A stretch of 64,000 bases of DNA from an uncultured Schlesneria sp. (lineage in GTDB: Bacteria; Planctomycetota; Planctomycetia; Planctomycetales; Planctomycetaceae), in contig CAIOKO010000176.1 in assembly GCA_903858935.1 (NCBI GenBank), positions 38,504-102,503 of the forward strand, given 5' to 3'. Shown piece after piece: positions 45,901-57,918 of the stretch. Under the pieces are notes generated by a model, which saw nothing but the letters and a program-made list of their open reading frames with translations, was not told the origin of the DNA and did no database searches. The position numbers were made by a program, and so were the translations under genes. Position 1 is the first letter of the stretch, and each line of letters begins with the position of its first letter.

Positions 45901-47678
45901 TGGCAGAAGCGTTGTTGCTTCATGGCGAAGATTCAAATGACCACAACCTGCCGCTGGTCATCTGGTACGGCGTCGAGCCACTTGTCGCCGCTGATCCGGC
46001 ACGGGCAATCTCGATGGCTAAGTCTGCCAAGATCGAAAAGGTGGCTCGGTTCATCGTTCGACGAGCTGCCTCGACAAACGAACCATTGAATGGGGCCATT
46101 ACTTGGCTGTCAGAATCCTCCGAACCTGCGACCACGGCGATGCTGCTTGACGAAATCAACAAGGCGTTTGAAGGGCGAGTCAACATTCCGCAGCCCGCCG
46201 CGTGGACTCCCGCCTACGACAAACTTCTCAAAATCGACGACGCGAAGATCCGGACAAAAGCGGATCAGATCGCAGTCGCGTTTGGAGATAAACGAATCCT
46301 TCCTCGCATGCGTTCAATCCTGGCTGACACCAAGTCACCGTTGGACCAGCGTCAGCGGGCGCTTGAGCTGATCGTTAAAGGTCGAGATGCCGAAGGCGCT
46401 GGAGCGATTCTTGCCGCGTTGGATGATACGGCACTGCGAGGATCTGCAATCCGGGCGTTGGCGGCCTACGACAACACTCAGATTCCGCCTGCAGTCCTGT
46501 CCCGGTATGGAAAGCTGACAGAAAATGAAAAGCGCGACGCTATCAATACACTTGTCGGACGTCCAACATACGCCGCCAAACTGTTCGATGCGATTGAAAA
46601 GGGTGATGTCCCCCGAACCGACGTGCATGCTTATCACGTGCAGCAATTGCTTGGGTTCAAAGATGAATCGCTCGGGAAACGGATCAAATCGGTCTGGGGT
46701 GAGATTCGACCGACCGCCAGCGATAAGCTGGCGCTCATTGCAAAATACAAAACAGCTTTTACACCCGCTCAGTTGAAGACGGCAGATCTCAGTAACGGTC
46801 GTCGACTGTTCGCAAAAACCTGTTCGGCGTGTCATCTGTTGTTCGGCGAAGGGGGCAAAATCGGTCCTGATATCACAGGGTCAAACCGTGCGAACATCGA
46901 TTACCTCCTCGAAAATATTCTCGATCCGTCGGCAATCGTTGGTAAGGATTACCGCATGACGATCATCGCCACTCATGACGGTCGAGTCGTTTCAGGTCTG
47001 ATCCAGAAAGAGACCGATAGCGCGGTTACGTTGCGTACGATTAACGACACGGTCGTCGTGGCAAAAACGGATATCGATGACCGAAAGCTTTCGGAGTTAT
47101 CGCTGATGCCAGAAGGTCAGTTGAATCAATTGACTCCAAACGAGCAGCGAGACCTGATCGCTTATCTTGGTACTCCCAATCAGGTCTCACTGCGAGGTCC
47201 GAAGGCTCCGATTGATGCGAAGACCGGAAAAGTGCCGAACGCCCTGGAAGGGGAAGCGATGAAGATCGTCGGCAAGACCGGCGGAAATGCAGCCAGCCAG
47301 GGGATGGGTGGCTTTCCCAAAGACAAATGGTCGGGCACCGATCATCTCTGGTGGACCGGTGCGGCACCCGGTGCACGTCTCGAACTGGAGTTTCCAGTGA
47401 CAGCCGACGGTCCCTATGACATCGAAATTGTACTGACGATGGCCCGCGATTATGCGATCGTTCAACTGATGATCGACGGCGAAGCCTTAGGTGGCCCTGT
47501 CGACTGTTACGATGTCGATGTAGTGACAACCGGTGTGCTGTCATACGGTCCGAAAAAGCTGACGGCAGGAACGCATAAACTCGGTCTGCAAATCGTCGGC
47601 GCCAATCCCAATGCGGTCAAAGGCTATATGGTGGGTGTCGACTACCTTCGGCTGGTGAAGAAAGCAGAGGCGAAGTAG
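42939..47678 (+). CDS. Giant PVC-type dehydrogenase with FG-GAP repeats and cytochrome c
   Basis: A 1579-residue secreted protein. The signal peptide is at 1-21 (ILFVCLSVLSVQVDA). FG-GAP/VCBS calcium-binding repeats cover about 25-400 (LNNDGKPDIV, FNGDGWNDVL, DGDGDNDVI). The membrane-bound dehydrogenase-like beta-propeller lies at about 430-840 (DGFHVTLAAGEPLVHQPIAF ... GRLWVAEAYTY). A helical HEAT-like region follows to about 1230. A c-type heme motif CSACH is at about 1295, with the family sequence GEGGKIGPDITGSNR. The end is a carbohydrate-binding-like domain. It probably oxidises sugars and passes electrons to the heme. The position 44-47 kb is all one frame. Confidence 0.92.
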   Translation: MRRSTILFVCLSVLSVQVDAKDFQVHRFERQQLTDEYFSEGAGFGDLNNDGKPDIVHGPYWWEGPEFTRRREIYPAKPQNRRGYSDNFFSWVHDFNGDGWNDVLTAGLPGTPGFIFVNPGVPNHDMHWTRHKIFDQVGNESPQFVNLVGDSTPELVFASDGVFGYLKFDPKQPFAPQTLHVISGKIADTPFGHGLGVGDVDGDGLQDVLYKDGWLQQPKSLEGDPLWTLNKYQFTGAGGGDMYAYDIDGDGDNDVISSLQAHAFGLAWFEQVKDGDQISFKKHLIMGEKPDDNPYGVLFTELHTVALQDIDGDGLKDIVTGKTYWSHHDRSPMWDAGAVVYWFKLVRGKEGVSWIPYLADGESGVGRQLSVGDLNGDKLPDVVIGGMKGCHVLRQTVATVSEAEWKAAQPKTPIAMAEGLSPEAAAANMTVPDGFHVTLAAGEPLVHQPIAFTIDKRGRLWVAEAYTYPNRAADGQGKDKIVILEDKDGDGSFESRKIFIEGLNLISGLELGFGGVWVGAAPYLMFIPDRNGDDVPDKVENSVPPQGVMFPKDVPPGATVLLDGFGWQDTHETLNSFIWGPDGWLYGCHGVFTHSKVGKPGSKDEERQGLNAGVWRYHPTKHQFEVFSHGTSNPWGVDFNDRGQAFITACVIPHLWHMVQGGRYHRQGGQHFNPYTFDDIKTIADHAHYVGNLADHAWWGHEPHAPSDTLAAGGGHAHCGAMIYLADNWPAKYRNQIYMHNVHGNRINECLLEPSGSGYIGKRAPDTMIANDRWFRGINLKYGPDGSVYLIDWYDKNACHRTNPEIWDRTNGRVYNIAYGNVDKAAKDTQHASLKSLSSGNVQGLLDLLEHPNEWYVRMARHLLQEQLADVQTTPGKILGETPDQVPSILKSKFKKADSISQKLRILWTIHSLYGISSDLTDELLNATGPGSEYLRAWAVQLELEDRTASPAILSKMTELAKSDPSPVVRLYLASSLQRLPLDQRWSLAEALLLHGEDSNDHNLPLVIWYGVEPLVAADPARAISMAKSAKIEKVARFIVRRAASTNEPLNGAITWLSESSEPATTAMLLDEINKAFEGRVNIPQPAAWTPAYDKLLKIDDAKIRTKADQIAVAFGDKRILPRMRSILADTKSPLDQRQRALELIVKGRDAEGAGAILAALDDTALRGSAIRALAAYDNTQIPPAVLSRYGKLTENEKRDAINTLVGRPTYAAKLFDAIEKGDVPRTDVHAYHVQQLLGFKDESLGKRIKSVWGEIRPTASDKLALIAKYKTAFTPAQLKTADLSNGRRLFAKTCSACHLLFGEGGKIGPDITGSNRANIDYLLENILDPSAIVGKDYRMTIIATHDGRVVSGLIQKETDSAVTLRTINDTVVVAKTDIDDRKLSELSLMPEGQLNQLTPNEQRDLIAYLGTPNQVSLRGPKAPIDAKTGKVPNALEGEAMKIVGKTGGNAASQGMGGFPKDKWSGTDHLWWTGAAPGARLELEFPVTADGPYDIEIVLTMARDYAIVQLMIDGEALGGPVDCYDVDVVTTGVLSYGPKKLTAGTHKLGLQIVGANPNAVKGYMVGVDYLRLVKKAEAK

Positions 47679-47696
47679 CGAAAAGCGAAGAGGTTC

Positions 47697-47837
47697 AGCC
47701 ACAGATGCACACAGAACCACACAGATAAGAAGAATCAAAGAAAGTAATTCTTTTAAGCTGTTTTTTGCATTCGGGTGTTTCGCCTTTAAATCAGATGTTT
47801 TGCATTTATCTGTGTGGCTCTGTGTGCATCTGTGGCT
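47697..47837. repeat. Long inverted repeat A, CACAGATGCACACAGA type
   Basis: Arms of 32 bases at 47697-47728 and 47806-47837, one mismatch, 77-base spacer. The arm contains CAGATGCACACAGA. It lies between the giant PVC-type gene and the 3' end of the GxxExxY gene. The arms are almost identical to those of element B at 48394-48616. Confidence 0.88.
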
Positions 47838-47867
47838 AAAAACACTTGTCCTGCTTTGATCGAACGA

Positions 47868-48251
47868 TCAACTCGGGTTCTGCCCCCGGTATCGTTTGAT
47901 GTCGAGTTTCGGCTTTCCAAAGTTCAGCAATAAGCAAACTGGCTTGCCTGTCGCCTTGAGGTAGTTGAGGCACTGAGCCGTAAAGGCTTCGTCGTGATTC
48001 TTTGTGGCTTTGACCTCAATGATGACGGTTTTATTGACAAGGATATCGGGAAAGAATTCACCGACGACGATGCCGTCGTAATAGACTTCGACGGATTGCT
48101 GAGGCTCCGCCAATATCCCCATTTGATTCAGTTCGTGAACGAGCGCGTTTTCGTAGACATGTTCCAGAAATCCAACCCCCAGCGTGTTCAGCACCTTGAA
48201 GGCGCTGCCGATGATCTTTTCTGTCAACTGGTTCAACTCGTCGTCATTCAT
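47868..48251 (-). CDS. GxxExxY protein (PD-(D/E)XK-type fold)
   Basis: A 127-residue protein with the family motif GFLEHVY (residues 27-33) and the nuclease-like catalytic pattern PDILV (Asp69) then IIEVKA (Glu79, Lys81). The family (PDDEXK_3-like) is common in planctomycetes and cyanobacteria, often in many copies and near repeats; activity is unproven as far as I know. The gene is intact here. Its 3' end lies 30 bases from inverted repeat A, and inverted repeat B begins 140 bases upstream of the start codon. Confidence 0.9.
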   Translation of the reverse strand: MNDDELNQLTEKIIGSAFKVLNTLGVGFLEHVYENALVHELNQMGILAEPQQSVEVYYDGIVVGEFFPDILVNKTVIIEVKATKNHDEAFTAQCLNYLKATGKPVCLLLNFGKPKLDIKRYRGQNPS

Positions 48252-48393
48252 CGCGCTCTCCAGTTCGCTTGATGTTGTTACGGATCAGAAAACGGAACCC
48301 CTCGGCCACTTGGGAAAAATGAGCTTTCAATTTGAAATTAGCCGGTAGTTGCAGAGGGGATTTCTCCTGCTTTCCATTCAAGGAAAGAGGTTC

Positions 48394-48616
48394 AGCCACA
48401 GATGCACACAGAACCACACAGATAAAAAGGATCATAGGAATCATTCAAGAAAACAATTGTTTTCTTTGCAACAGGTTCAAAATCGTTGTTTTCAATTCCT
48501 TTCCCGTTAAGCCATTGGAAAGACGACTGCCCGCATCAATTGCGGATCCGATTTTGAAACTGTTTTATAACTGCATTTTTGCATTTATCTGTGTGGTTCT
48601 GTGTGCATCTGTGGCT
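48394..48616. repeat. Long inverted repeat B, CACAGATGCACACAGA type
   Basis: Arms of 32 bases at 48394-48425 and 48585-48616, identical, with a 159-base spacer. The left flanks of elements A and B are also alike (AGAGGTTC), so the two share a common origin. Beyond the right arm is sequence resembling the 3' end of the GxxExxY gene. Confidence 0.9.
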
Positions 48617-48635
48617 AAAAAATCCTGGTTTTCTT

Positions 48636-48700
48636 GAATCGAGCGGCCAACTTGGACATGTCCTTGGTATCGTTCGATGCCGGATTCAAAGCGAAGTTCG
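48636..48700 (-). pseudogene. Decayed 3' end of a second GxxExxY gene
   Basis: Next to the right arm of element B the sequence parallels the bases after the right arm of element A. Shared blocks are ATCGA.CG..CAACT.GG and GGTATCGTT.GATG. In the intact gene that region encodes the C terminus IKRYRGQNPS. Matching fades after about 65 bases. It therefore looks like a truncated copy of the GxxExxY gene, too short and diverged to be functional. Confidence 0.55.
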
Positions 48701-48905
48701 TCATCAGAACTTTTTTTCCTTTATGGCATTTTCTTTTCCTTATGGGAAAGTAAGGTTCAATCGGAACGTCCTCAAAACGTATTCCGGTTGCTGTGCGGTG
48801 GTTGTACCCCCTAAGATAGGGCAACCGCTGATTAGCCTGCTGCTTTCCTTCCGGACTTACTACCTCACGCCAGCCTGAATGACTGGCGTTTCTAGGTTTC
48901 ACTGT
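48701..48905. other. Intergenic region before the RND adaptor
   Basis: About 200 bases with several short overlapping open frames but no recognisable gene. It presumably carries the promoter of the efflux operon. Confidence 0.4.
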
Positions 48906-50186
48906 ATGCCACATTATGACATTGCCTCGAATGCCAGACCGAACGCTGGGCTTTGCCGCGGCATACAACTCCTTTGCGGCGTCAGCCTGTTCGCGTCTGG
49001 TCTGTTGAGTGGTTGTCAGAAGGCTTCGGCGCCACCCCCTGTGGCCCCGAAGCCACCCGAGGTCACTGTAGCCGTTCCTGTCACGGAAGACGTCCAGGAG
49101 TTCGAAGAAACGACGGGTCGACTTGTTGCAAGAGAATCTGTTGAGGTCCGGTCGCGCGTCAGCGGATATCTGGACAAGGCCTTGTTTAAAGACGGTGATA
49201 ATGTCCAGGAAGGACAGTTGCTGTTTCACATCGACGCGAGGCCCTATGAAGCGGAACTCGCACGCGCAACCGCGAGTGTCGCGCAAGCGAAAGCGAGATT
49301 CGAACGGCTGAAGCGACAGGAAGAACGAGCTCGGAAACTGTTTCTCACCAAGAATACCACGCAGGAAGAACTCGATCTGATTTCTGCTGACCGTTCAGAA
49401 GCCGAAGCGGCGCTCGAGGCGCTGGAAGCCACGCAGCGTCTTGCATCGCTCAACTGCGAATTTACTAAAATTACTTCGCCGATTTCCGGGCGAATCAGTC
49501 GTCGTCTGGTTGATCCTGGAAACCTCGTCAAAGCGGATGACACGCCGCTCGTGACGGTCATGTCGCTGAATCCCATTTATGCGTACTTCGACATCGACGA
49601 GCGGACCATCTTGAAAGTGGAACGATTGATTCGCGAAGGAAAAATCCCGTCTCCACGCGACTCGAAATACCAGGTCCTGTTCGCGCTTGCCGACGAAACC
49701 GAATTCTTGCGCCAGGGAGAAATCGATTTTCTGGACAATCATATTTCAATGACGACAGGGACCTTACGATTACGAGCGACGGTCGAGAACGACAGCCTGC
49801 TGCTAACACCAGGGATGTTCATCCGCCTGCACGTACCGATCGGTAACCCGCATTCTGCCATTCTGGTCCCGGAAGAATCGCTCGGCTCTGACCAGGGCCA
49901 ACGCTTTGTTTACGTCCTTGATGACGAAGACAAAGTCACTTATCGACGCGTGAAGATTGGTATGTTGAAGGAAGGGCGGCGAGTAATTGAAGAGGGACTC
50001 GGCCTCAAGGACCGCGTCGTTGTTTCGGGGTTACAACGAGTTCGTGCCGGTGTCAAAGTCACCATCAAACAAACGGAAACGAAAAACGAGAACTTAAAGG
50101 ACGCAGCTCCAAAGAGCCCTGGTTCTCAAGAGGCCAAAGCACCAGCCGAAGCAAAAGGGACAACCGGCACAACGTCAAAGCCGTAA
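48906..50186 (+). CDS. RND efflux periplasmic adaptor (MFP) lipoprotein
   Basis: A 426-residue AcrA/MexA-type membrane fusion protein. The signal and lipobox is SLFASGLLSGC (Cys37). The lipoyl-like part (EVRSRVSGYLDKALFKDGDN), a helical hairpin (about residues 110-175), the beta-barrel domain and the C-terminal membrane-proximal domain follow in order. A basic, Lys/Glu/Ala-rich tail closes it. An in-frame ATG at 48879 is possible, but 48906 gives the better lipoprotein signal. The pump gene follows after 80 bases; no outer-membrane channel gene is adjacent. Confidence 0.92.
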   Translation: MPHYDIASNARPNAGLCRGIQLLCGVSLFASGLLSGCQKASAPPPVAPKPPEVTVAVPVTEDVQEFEETTGRLVARESVEVRSRVSGYLDKALFKDGDNVQEGQLLFHIDARPYEAELARATASVAQAKARFERLKRQEERARKLFLTKNTTQEELDLISADRSEAEAALEALEATQRLASLNCEFTKITSPISGRISRRLVDPGNLVKADDTPLVTVMSLNPIYAYFDIDERTILKVERLIREGKIPSPRDSKYQVLFALADETEFLRQGEIDFLDNHISMTTGTLRLRATVENDSLLLTPGMFIRLHVPIGNPHSAILVPEESLGSDQGQRFVYVLDDEDKVTYRRVKIGMLKEGRRVIEEGLGLKDRVVVSGLQRVRAGVKVTIKQTETKNENLKDAAPKSPGSQEAKAPAEAKGTTGTTSKP

Positions 50187-50266
50187 AGTCGCTTTGCGGT
50201 CTACGTAGCCCTTGTGGCCGATTGGCCCGATGAAATCATCGCGACTTTCTCATAACGAGTTTCCTT

Positions 50267-53200
50267 ATGTTTTCGCGGTTTTTTATCGATCGACCAATTT
50301 TTGCCAGCGTATTGTCAATTCTGATCGTGCTGGCAGGCGGGATTGCCTTCTTTGGCCTGCCGATCGCTCAATACCCGCCTGTTGCTCCTCCGACTGTTCA
50401 GGTCGACTGCAATTACCCTGGTGCCAGTGCCCAGGTGGTGGCCCAAACCGTTGCCGCGCCGATTGAGCAGCAGGTCAACGGCGTCGAAAACATGCTGTAT
50501 ATGTCGTCGCAAAGTACCAGCGATGGCTCCTATACGCTGACGGTCACGTTCAAGCCGGGAACTGATCTTAATCTCGCGCAGGTCATGGTTCAGAATCGGG
50601 TCAGTCTGGCGCTTCCGCAGTTGCCTGACGTTGTCCGGCAAACAGGCGTCACTACCAAAAAGCGTTCTCCTGACATTCTACTGACGGTGAGCATCAACTC
50701 GCCAGACAGGCGATACGACCAGCTTTACCTCAGTAACTTTGCTTTGATGCATGCCAGGGATGAACTATCTCGTTTGCCGGGAATCAGCGAAGTGCTGCTG
50801 TTTGGTCAGCGAGATTACAGCATGCGGATCTGGGTCGACCCTGACAAACTGGCGACTCTGAATTTGACTGTAGGTGATGTTGTTCAGGCACTGCGTGAAG
50901 AGAATCTGGAGGTCGCGGCAGGCCATATCGGACAAGCCCCGGCACCCGACAAATCCCTGGGTGATGCAGCTTATCATGAAATGCCGTTAGATGTTCTTGG
51001 ACGCTTGTCGACGGTGGAAGAATTTGAACAAGTCGTCGTTCGATCAGACCCCGGCGGAGATCTGCTCGTCATCGGTGATATTGGTCGAGTTGAACTTGGC
51101 GCACGATCACAGGACATCACGAACACTTTCGACGGTAAGCCGACCATCGGACTGGCCATCTTTCAACTTCCTGACGCCAACGCGCTAAAGACCGCCGATG
51201 CGGTCAAAGCAAAGATGGACGAATTGAAGAAGGATTTTCCGGAAGGGGTCGAGTACGAACTCGGATACGATACGACTCCATTCATTCGAGAATCCATCTT
51301 CGAAGTCATTAAGACCTTGCGCGACGCGATCATTCTCGTGGCGATTGTCGTGCTTGTCTTTCTGCAAGGATGGCGGGCGGCATTGATTCCATTGATCGCA
51401 GTCCCCGTGGCCATCATCGGCACATTTGCGGCGATGGCGCTGACCGGATTCAGCATTAACAATCTGACGCTCTTCGGACTGGTGCTGGCGATTGGGATCG
51501 TCGTCGATGACGCCATCGTGGTCGTAGAAGCGGTTGAGCATTATATCGAAAAAGGTCTCCCCCCGCGCGAAGCCGCAATTTGGGCGATGCAGGAAGTTTC
51601 CGGACCAGTCATTGCTGTTGGGCTGGTTTTAAGCGCGGTCTTCATCCCTTGTGCATTCTTAAGCGGGATCGTCGGGTTATTCTTTCGACAATTCGCTTTG
51701 ACGATTGCCATTTCCACGATCATTTCGACGTTCAATTCACTGACACTCAGCCCGGCTCTCGCCGCCCTGATGTTGAAACCGAAATCGGCTAAACGTGACT
51801 GGCTGACCGTGGTCATCGATTTCTTTCTCGGCTGGTTTTTCCGGCTTTTCAATTACGTTTTCAAGGCGTCAACCAGGGTCTATCTCTCTCTCGTGGGACG
51901 AATGTTGAGGGTGCCTGCCCTCGTGTTGTTGGTTTATGTGGGACTGCTGGGGCTCACCTACTGGGGATATACGCAACTTCCTGGTGGATTTATTCCTTCT
52001 CAGGATAAAGGATATTTTCTCGCAGCCGTTCAACTCCCCGATTCGTCGTCGGCCATACGGACCCGAGATGTCGTCTCAAAGATCGAGAAGATTGCGCTTG
52101 CGACACCAGGGGTACATCATGTGAATTCGGTGGCCGGGAACGCATTTGTTCTCAGCGCCTACGGTTCAAATTTTGGGACGATGTTCATCATCCTTGAGCA
52201 ATTCGATGAACGCCGCACGCCGGAGAAATCGGCGATGAGTATCCTGAAGAAGCTGAATCAACGAATTGCCGCAGAAATCCCGGAAGCGGTGATCAATGTA
52301 TTTCCCCCTCCGGCCGTTAATGGCCTTGGCCGAGCTGGTGGATACAAACTCATGATCGAAGATCGAGGCGAAGCGGGTCTGCAGGCCCTGCAGCAACAGA
52401 CGGACAACATTGTGGCAATGGGTAACAAAGAGCCTGCTTTAGCCGGGATGTTTACTGTTTATAAAGCCAATTCGCCGCAACTTTTCGTCGATATTAATCG
52501 CAAAGAATGTCTGACGCAGGGGATCAATTTGAGTGATGTCTTCGGGACGCTTCAGTCTTATCTCGGTTCCCGCTACGTCAACAACTTCAACCGGTTTGGG
52601 CGAACCTGGCAAGTCGTCGTCCAGGCCGATACGCAGTTCCGAGATCAGATTAACGATGTGGGAAAACTGCGGGTCCGTAATCGACTGGGTGAAATGGTTC
52701 CGATTGCCGCAATTGCTTCGGTGCGCGAGATCAGTTCGCCCCTGGTTTTGACGAGATACAACATGTATCCGTCGGCTGCCATTAACGGTGGTATCAAACC
52801 GGGCTTCAGTAGCGGTCAGGCCATTCAACAAGTGGAGGCGGTTTGCCGTCGTGAGCTGCCCGATTCGATGGCGCTGGAATGGACGGAAATCACCTTCCTG
52901 GAACAATTGGTTCGAAATACAGGCATGTTGGTCTTTGGTATGTCCGTCATCTTTGTGTTTCTTGTCCTCGCGGCCCTCTATGAAAGCTGGTCGCTACCAC
53001 TGGCGGTCATTCTGGTCGTACCAATGTGTGTTTTAAGCTCGATCACCGGGGTGGCGATCGGGAAAATGGACATCAACCTGTTTACCCAGATCGGTTTTAT
53101 CGTTTTGATCGGTCTCGCCTGCAAGAACGCCATTCTGATTGTCGAATTTGCCAAATACCGACGCGACGAAGGAACGGAACGCCGAGAAGCAACGCTGCAA

Positions 53201-53527
53201 GCCTGCGAATTACGTTTGCGACCGATCCTGATGACGTCGTTTGCATTTATTTTGGGCGTGGTTCCACTGGTGGTCGCAAGGGGCGCCGGGGCCGAAATGC
53301 GTCAGGCGCTTGGGACTGCGGTATTCAGCGGCATGTTAGGAGTCACATTCTTCGGCATCTTCCTGACCCCCGTTTTCTTCTACGTCATCGACAAGATGTC
53401 CGAATGGAAGTTGTTCTCAAGCGGTATCCCGGCTCGAATTGGCAACATGCTTATGGATGGTCTCACTCTGGCCCCGGTACGAAAGCTGATTTACCAATCA
53501 GTCATGGCCGCACGACCGCCAAAGTAG
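50267..53527 (+). CDS. RND-family efflux pump (AcrB/HAE1 type)
   Basis: An 1086-residue inner-membrane transporter. The start FSRFFIDRPIFASVLSILIV is typical. The proton-relay acidic pair lies in helix 4 (LAIGIVVDDAIVVVE); the drug-loop sequence GGFIPSQDKGYF is present; the second half repeats the fold with LVLAALYESWSLPLAV. Sequence points to the hydrophobe/amphiphile efflux group. It exports drugs, dyes or lipid-like compounds with the adaptor encoded just upstream. Confidence 0.95.
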   Translation: MFSRFFIDRPIFASVLSILIVLAGGIAFFGLPIAQYPPVAPPTVQVDCNYPGASAQVVAQTVAAPIEQQVNGVENMLYMSSQSTSDGSYTLTVTFKPGTDLNLAQVMVQNRVSLALPQLPDVVRQTGVTTKKRSPDILLTVSINSPDRRYDQLYLSNFALMHARDELSRLPGISEVLLFGQRDYSMRIWVDPDKLATLNLTVGDVVQALREENLEVAAGHIGQAPAPDKSLGDAAYHEMPLDVLGRLSTVEEFEQVVVRSDPGGDLLVIGDIGRVELGARSQDITNTFDGKPTIGLAIFQLPDANALKTADAVKAKMDELKKDFPEGVEYELGYDTTPFIRESIFEVIKTLRDAIILVAIVVLVFLQGWRAALIPLIAVPVAIIGTFAAMALTGFSINNLTLFGLVLAIGIVVDDAIVVVEAVEHYIEKGLPPREAAIWAMQEVSGPVIAVGLVLSAVFIPCAFLSGIVGLFFRQFALTIAISTIISTFNSLTLSPALAALMLKPKSAKRDWLTVVIDFFLGWFFRLFNYVFKASTRVYLSLVGRMLRVPALVLLVYVGLLGLTYWGYTQLPGGFIPSQDKGYFLAAVQLPDSSSAIRTRDVVSKIEKIALATPGVHHVNSVAGNAFVLSAYGSNFGTMFIILEQFDERRTPEKSAMSILKKLNQRIAAEIPEAVINVFPPPAVNGLGRAGGYKLMIEDRGEAGLQALQQQTDNIVAMGNKEPALAGMFTVYKANSPQLFVDINRKECLTQGINLSDVFGTLQSYLGSRYVNNFNRFGRTWQVVVQADTQFRDQINDVGKLRVRNRLGEMVPIAAIASVREISSPLVLTRYNMYPSAAINGGIKPGFSSGQAIQQVEAVCRRELPDSMALEWTEITFLEQLVRNTGMLVFGMSVIFVFLVLAALYESWSLPLAVILVVPMCVLSSITGVAIGKMDINLFTQIGFIVLIGLACKNAILIVEFAKYRRDEGTERREATLQACELRLRPILMTSFAFILGVVPLVVARGAGAEMRQALGTAVFSGMLGVTFFGIFLTPVFFYVIDKMSEWKLFSSGIPARIGNMLMDGLTLAPVRKLIYQSVMAARPPK

Positions 53528-53831
53528 CCATCATCGCATCGCGTAATGAGCCTCTCGCGATAACGATTCGAACATTCCCGACGTGTCATACTTCTGGGGT
53601 CGAGTGCTAAAAATCAAAATTGGCCGCCAGGGAAATTTAGTTTAACCCGCAGCCATCGGCGCAGGCGGATCGGCGTTCAGCCGATCTCTTCGAGCGTTGC
53701 CCCAGCTGACATTTTGCAACGCCCCAACGAGAAATGACGTCCCGGCCGACGTCAATCTCGCCGCTCTGTTCCCGCTTCTCTGCGAGGCGCGGTTAAACGA
53801 TGAAGCCCGACCCCCTCCTGGTTCGCAAGCT
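53528..53831. other. Convergent intergenic region with one hairpin
   Basis: About 300 bases between convergent genes. A perfect 7-bp stem (GATCGGC / GCCGATC, 5-base loop) lies at 53668-53686 in a repeat-like stretch (CAGCCATCGGCGCAGGCGGA). It may be a terminator for both sides; no T-run is seen. I do not see a gene. Confidence 0.45.
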
Positions 53832-55290
53832 TCAAGCCAGAGCCTTCTGAATCACATTCCCGGCAACATCCGTCAGGCGTTCGTTTCGACCATTATGGCG
53901 AAACGTCAGACGCGTGTGATCCAGTCCGAGCAGATGTAGAATCGTCGCGTGAATGTCATGAGGATGCATTCGATCCTCGACCGCACGAAGTCCTACCTCA
54001 TCCGTCGCGCCGATGACCTGACCACCTTTGACACCCCCGCCTGCCAGCCACATCGAGAACCCATGCGGGTTATGGTCCCGACCGTTTGAGCCTTCACTCA
54101 TTGGCATCCGACCAAACTCACCACCCCAGATGACCAGCGTCGAATCGAGCAGGCCGCGCTGTTTCAAATCCTTTAGCAATCCTGCAATGGGGAGGTCGCT
54201 TTGGGCACATAATGCCGTGTGGTTGCCATCCACATCGCTGTGTGCGTCCCAGCCGTTAGTGTCTCCGCAGTAAAGCTCGACAAATCTCACGCCGCGTTCG
54301 AGCATCCGGCGTGCGAACAAACAACGCCGTCCAAATTCGGCCGTCGTCTTGTGATTCAATCCATAAAGCTCGCTTGTCGCTTCAGTCTCTTGCGAAATGT
54401 CGACCACTTCGGGGGCGTGAGATTGCATGCGAAAGGCGAGTTCGTAAGCCGCAATTCTTGCTGTTAATTCTGAGCTTTCGTCGCCAGCGGAAAGATGTTC
54501 GCCATTCAGCTGGTTGATCAGGTTGACCGTCGCGAGTTGTTGTTCTGGACTTACGTCACCTGGCCGATTGAGATTCAAAATCGGCTGTGACCCGCCCCGC
54601 AGGAGCGTTCCTTGATACGTCGCGGGCAGAAAACCATTACTCCAGGCAGGAGCGCCTCCCTTTACCCACCCTGAGGGATCTGGCATGACGACAAACGCGG
54701 GCATGTTCTGGTTTTCGGTTCCCAGTCCATACGTGGCCCAAGCACCGAGACTTGGCTTACCCATCAGGATCGTGCCTGTGTTCATTAAATAAACGGACTC
54801 GGGATGAGTCACGCTGTCGCCATAGCAGCCTCGCAATAAACAGAGGTCATCAGCGTGTTCGGCAATATTCGGTAGAAAGCTGGAAATCTCCATCCCGCAT
54901 TCGCCGTGCCGGGCGTACGAGCGACGTGGCGCTAGAAGTTGGTTTTTGGCAACGGCGCGTCGCGTTTTGAAGTGCCCAAACGATTCAGGAATCGGCTGGC
55001 CTGCCAGCCTGATCAATTCGGGTTTGGGATCAAACAGGTCGACATGACTCGGTCCACCTGACATGAACAAAAAGATGACTCGTTCAGCCGTGCCGTTAAA
55101 ATGAGGTTGTTTGGGGGCCAGGGGATTCGAATTGGGCAACCCCGATGCGAGCGTCGTTTGCTGTCTGAGTATCGACGAGAGGGCAATGGCGCCAAGACCG
55201 ACCCCCGAGCGACGAAGAAACGCCCGACGCGAAGTCGGTTCGTTACCCAACTCAATCGAACCCGAGAGACTTGGGGTATTTATGAAAAAA

Positions 55291-55307
<17 letters not shown>
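53832..55307 (-). CDS. DUF1501 Tat-exported protein
   Basis: A 491-residue protein of the planctomycete DUF1501 family (PF07394), related to alkaline-phosphatase-like folds. The twin-arginine motif SRRAFLRR (Arg27-Arg28) leads a signal ending near residue 50. Family motifs are IFLFMSGGPSHVDLFDPKP and GEFGRMPMSEGSNGRDHNP. It is encoded with the DUF1549/DUF1553 protein in most planctomycetes; the two overlap here by 17 bases. Its biochemical role is not established. Confidence 0.93.

Positions 55308-57918
<2,611 letters not shown>

Noticed and set aside
48244..48444. 66-codon minus-strand frame overlapping inverted repeat B
   Set aside because: Its start lies in the repeat arm (translated CVVLCASVAEP is the repeat itself) and nothing else supports it.
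47697..48616. CRISPR array from the repeated 32-base arms
   Set aside because: The copies are inverted pairs with long unequal spacers, not regularly spaced direct repeats, and no cas genes are present.
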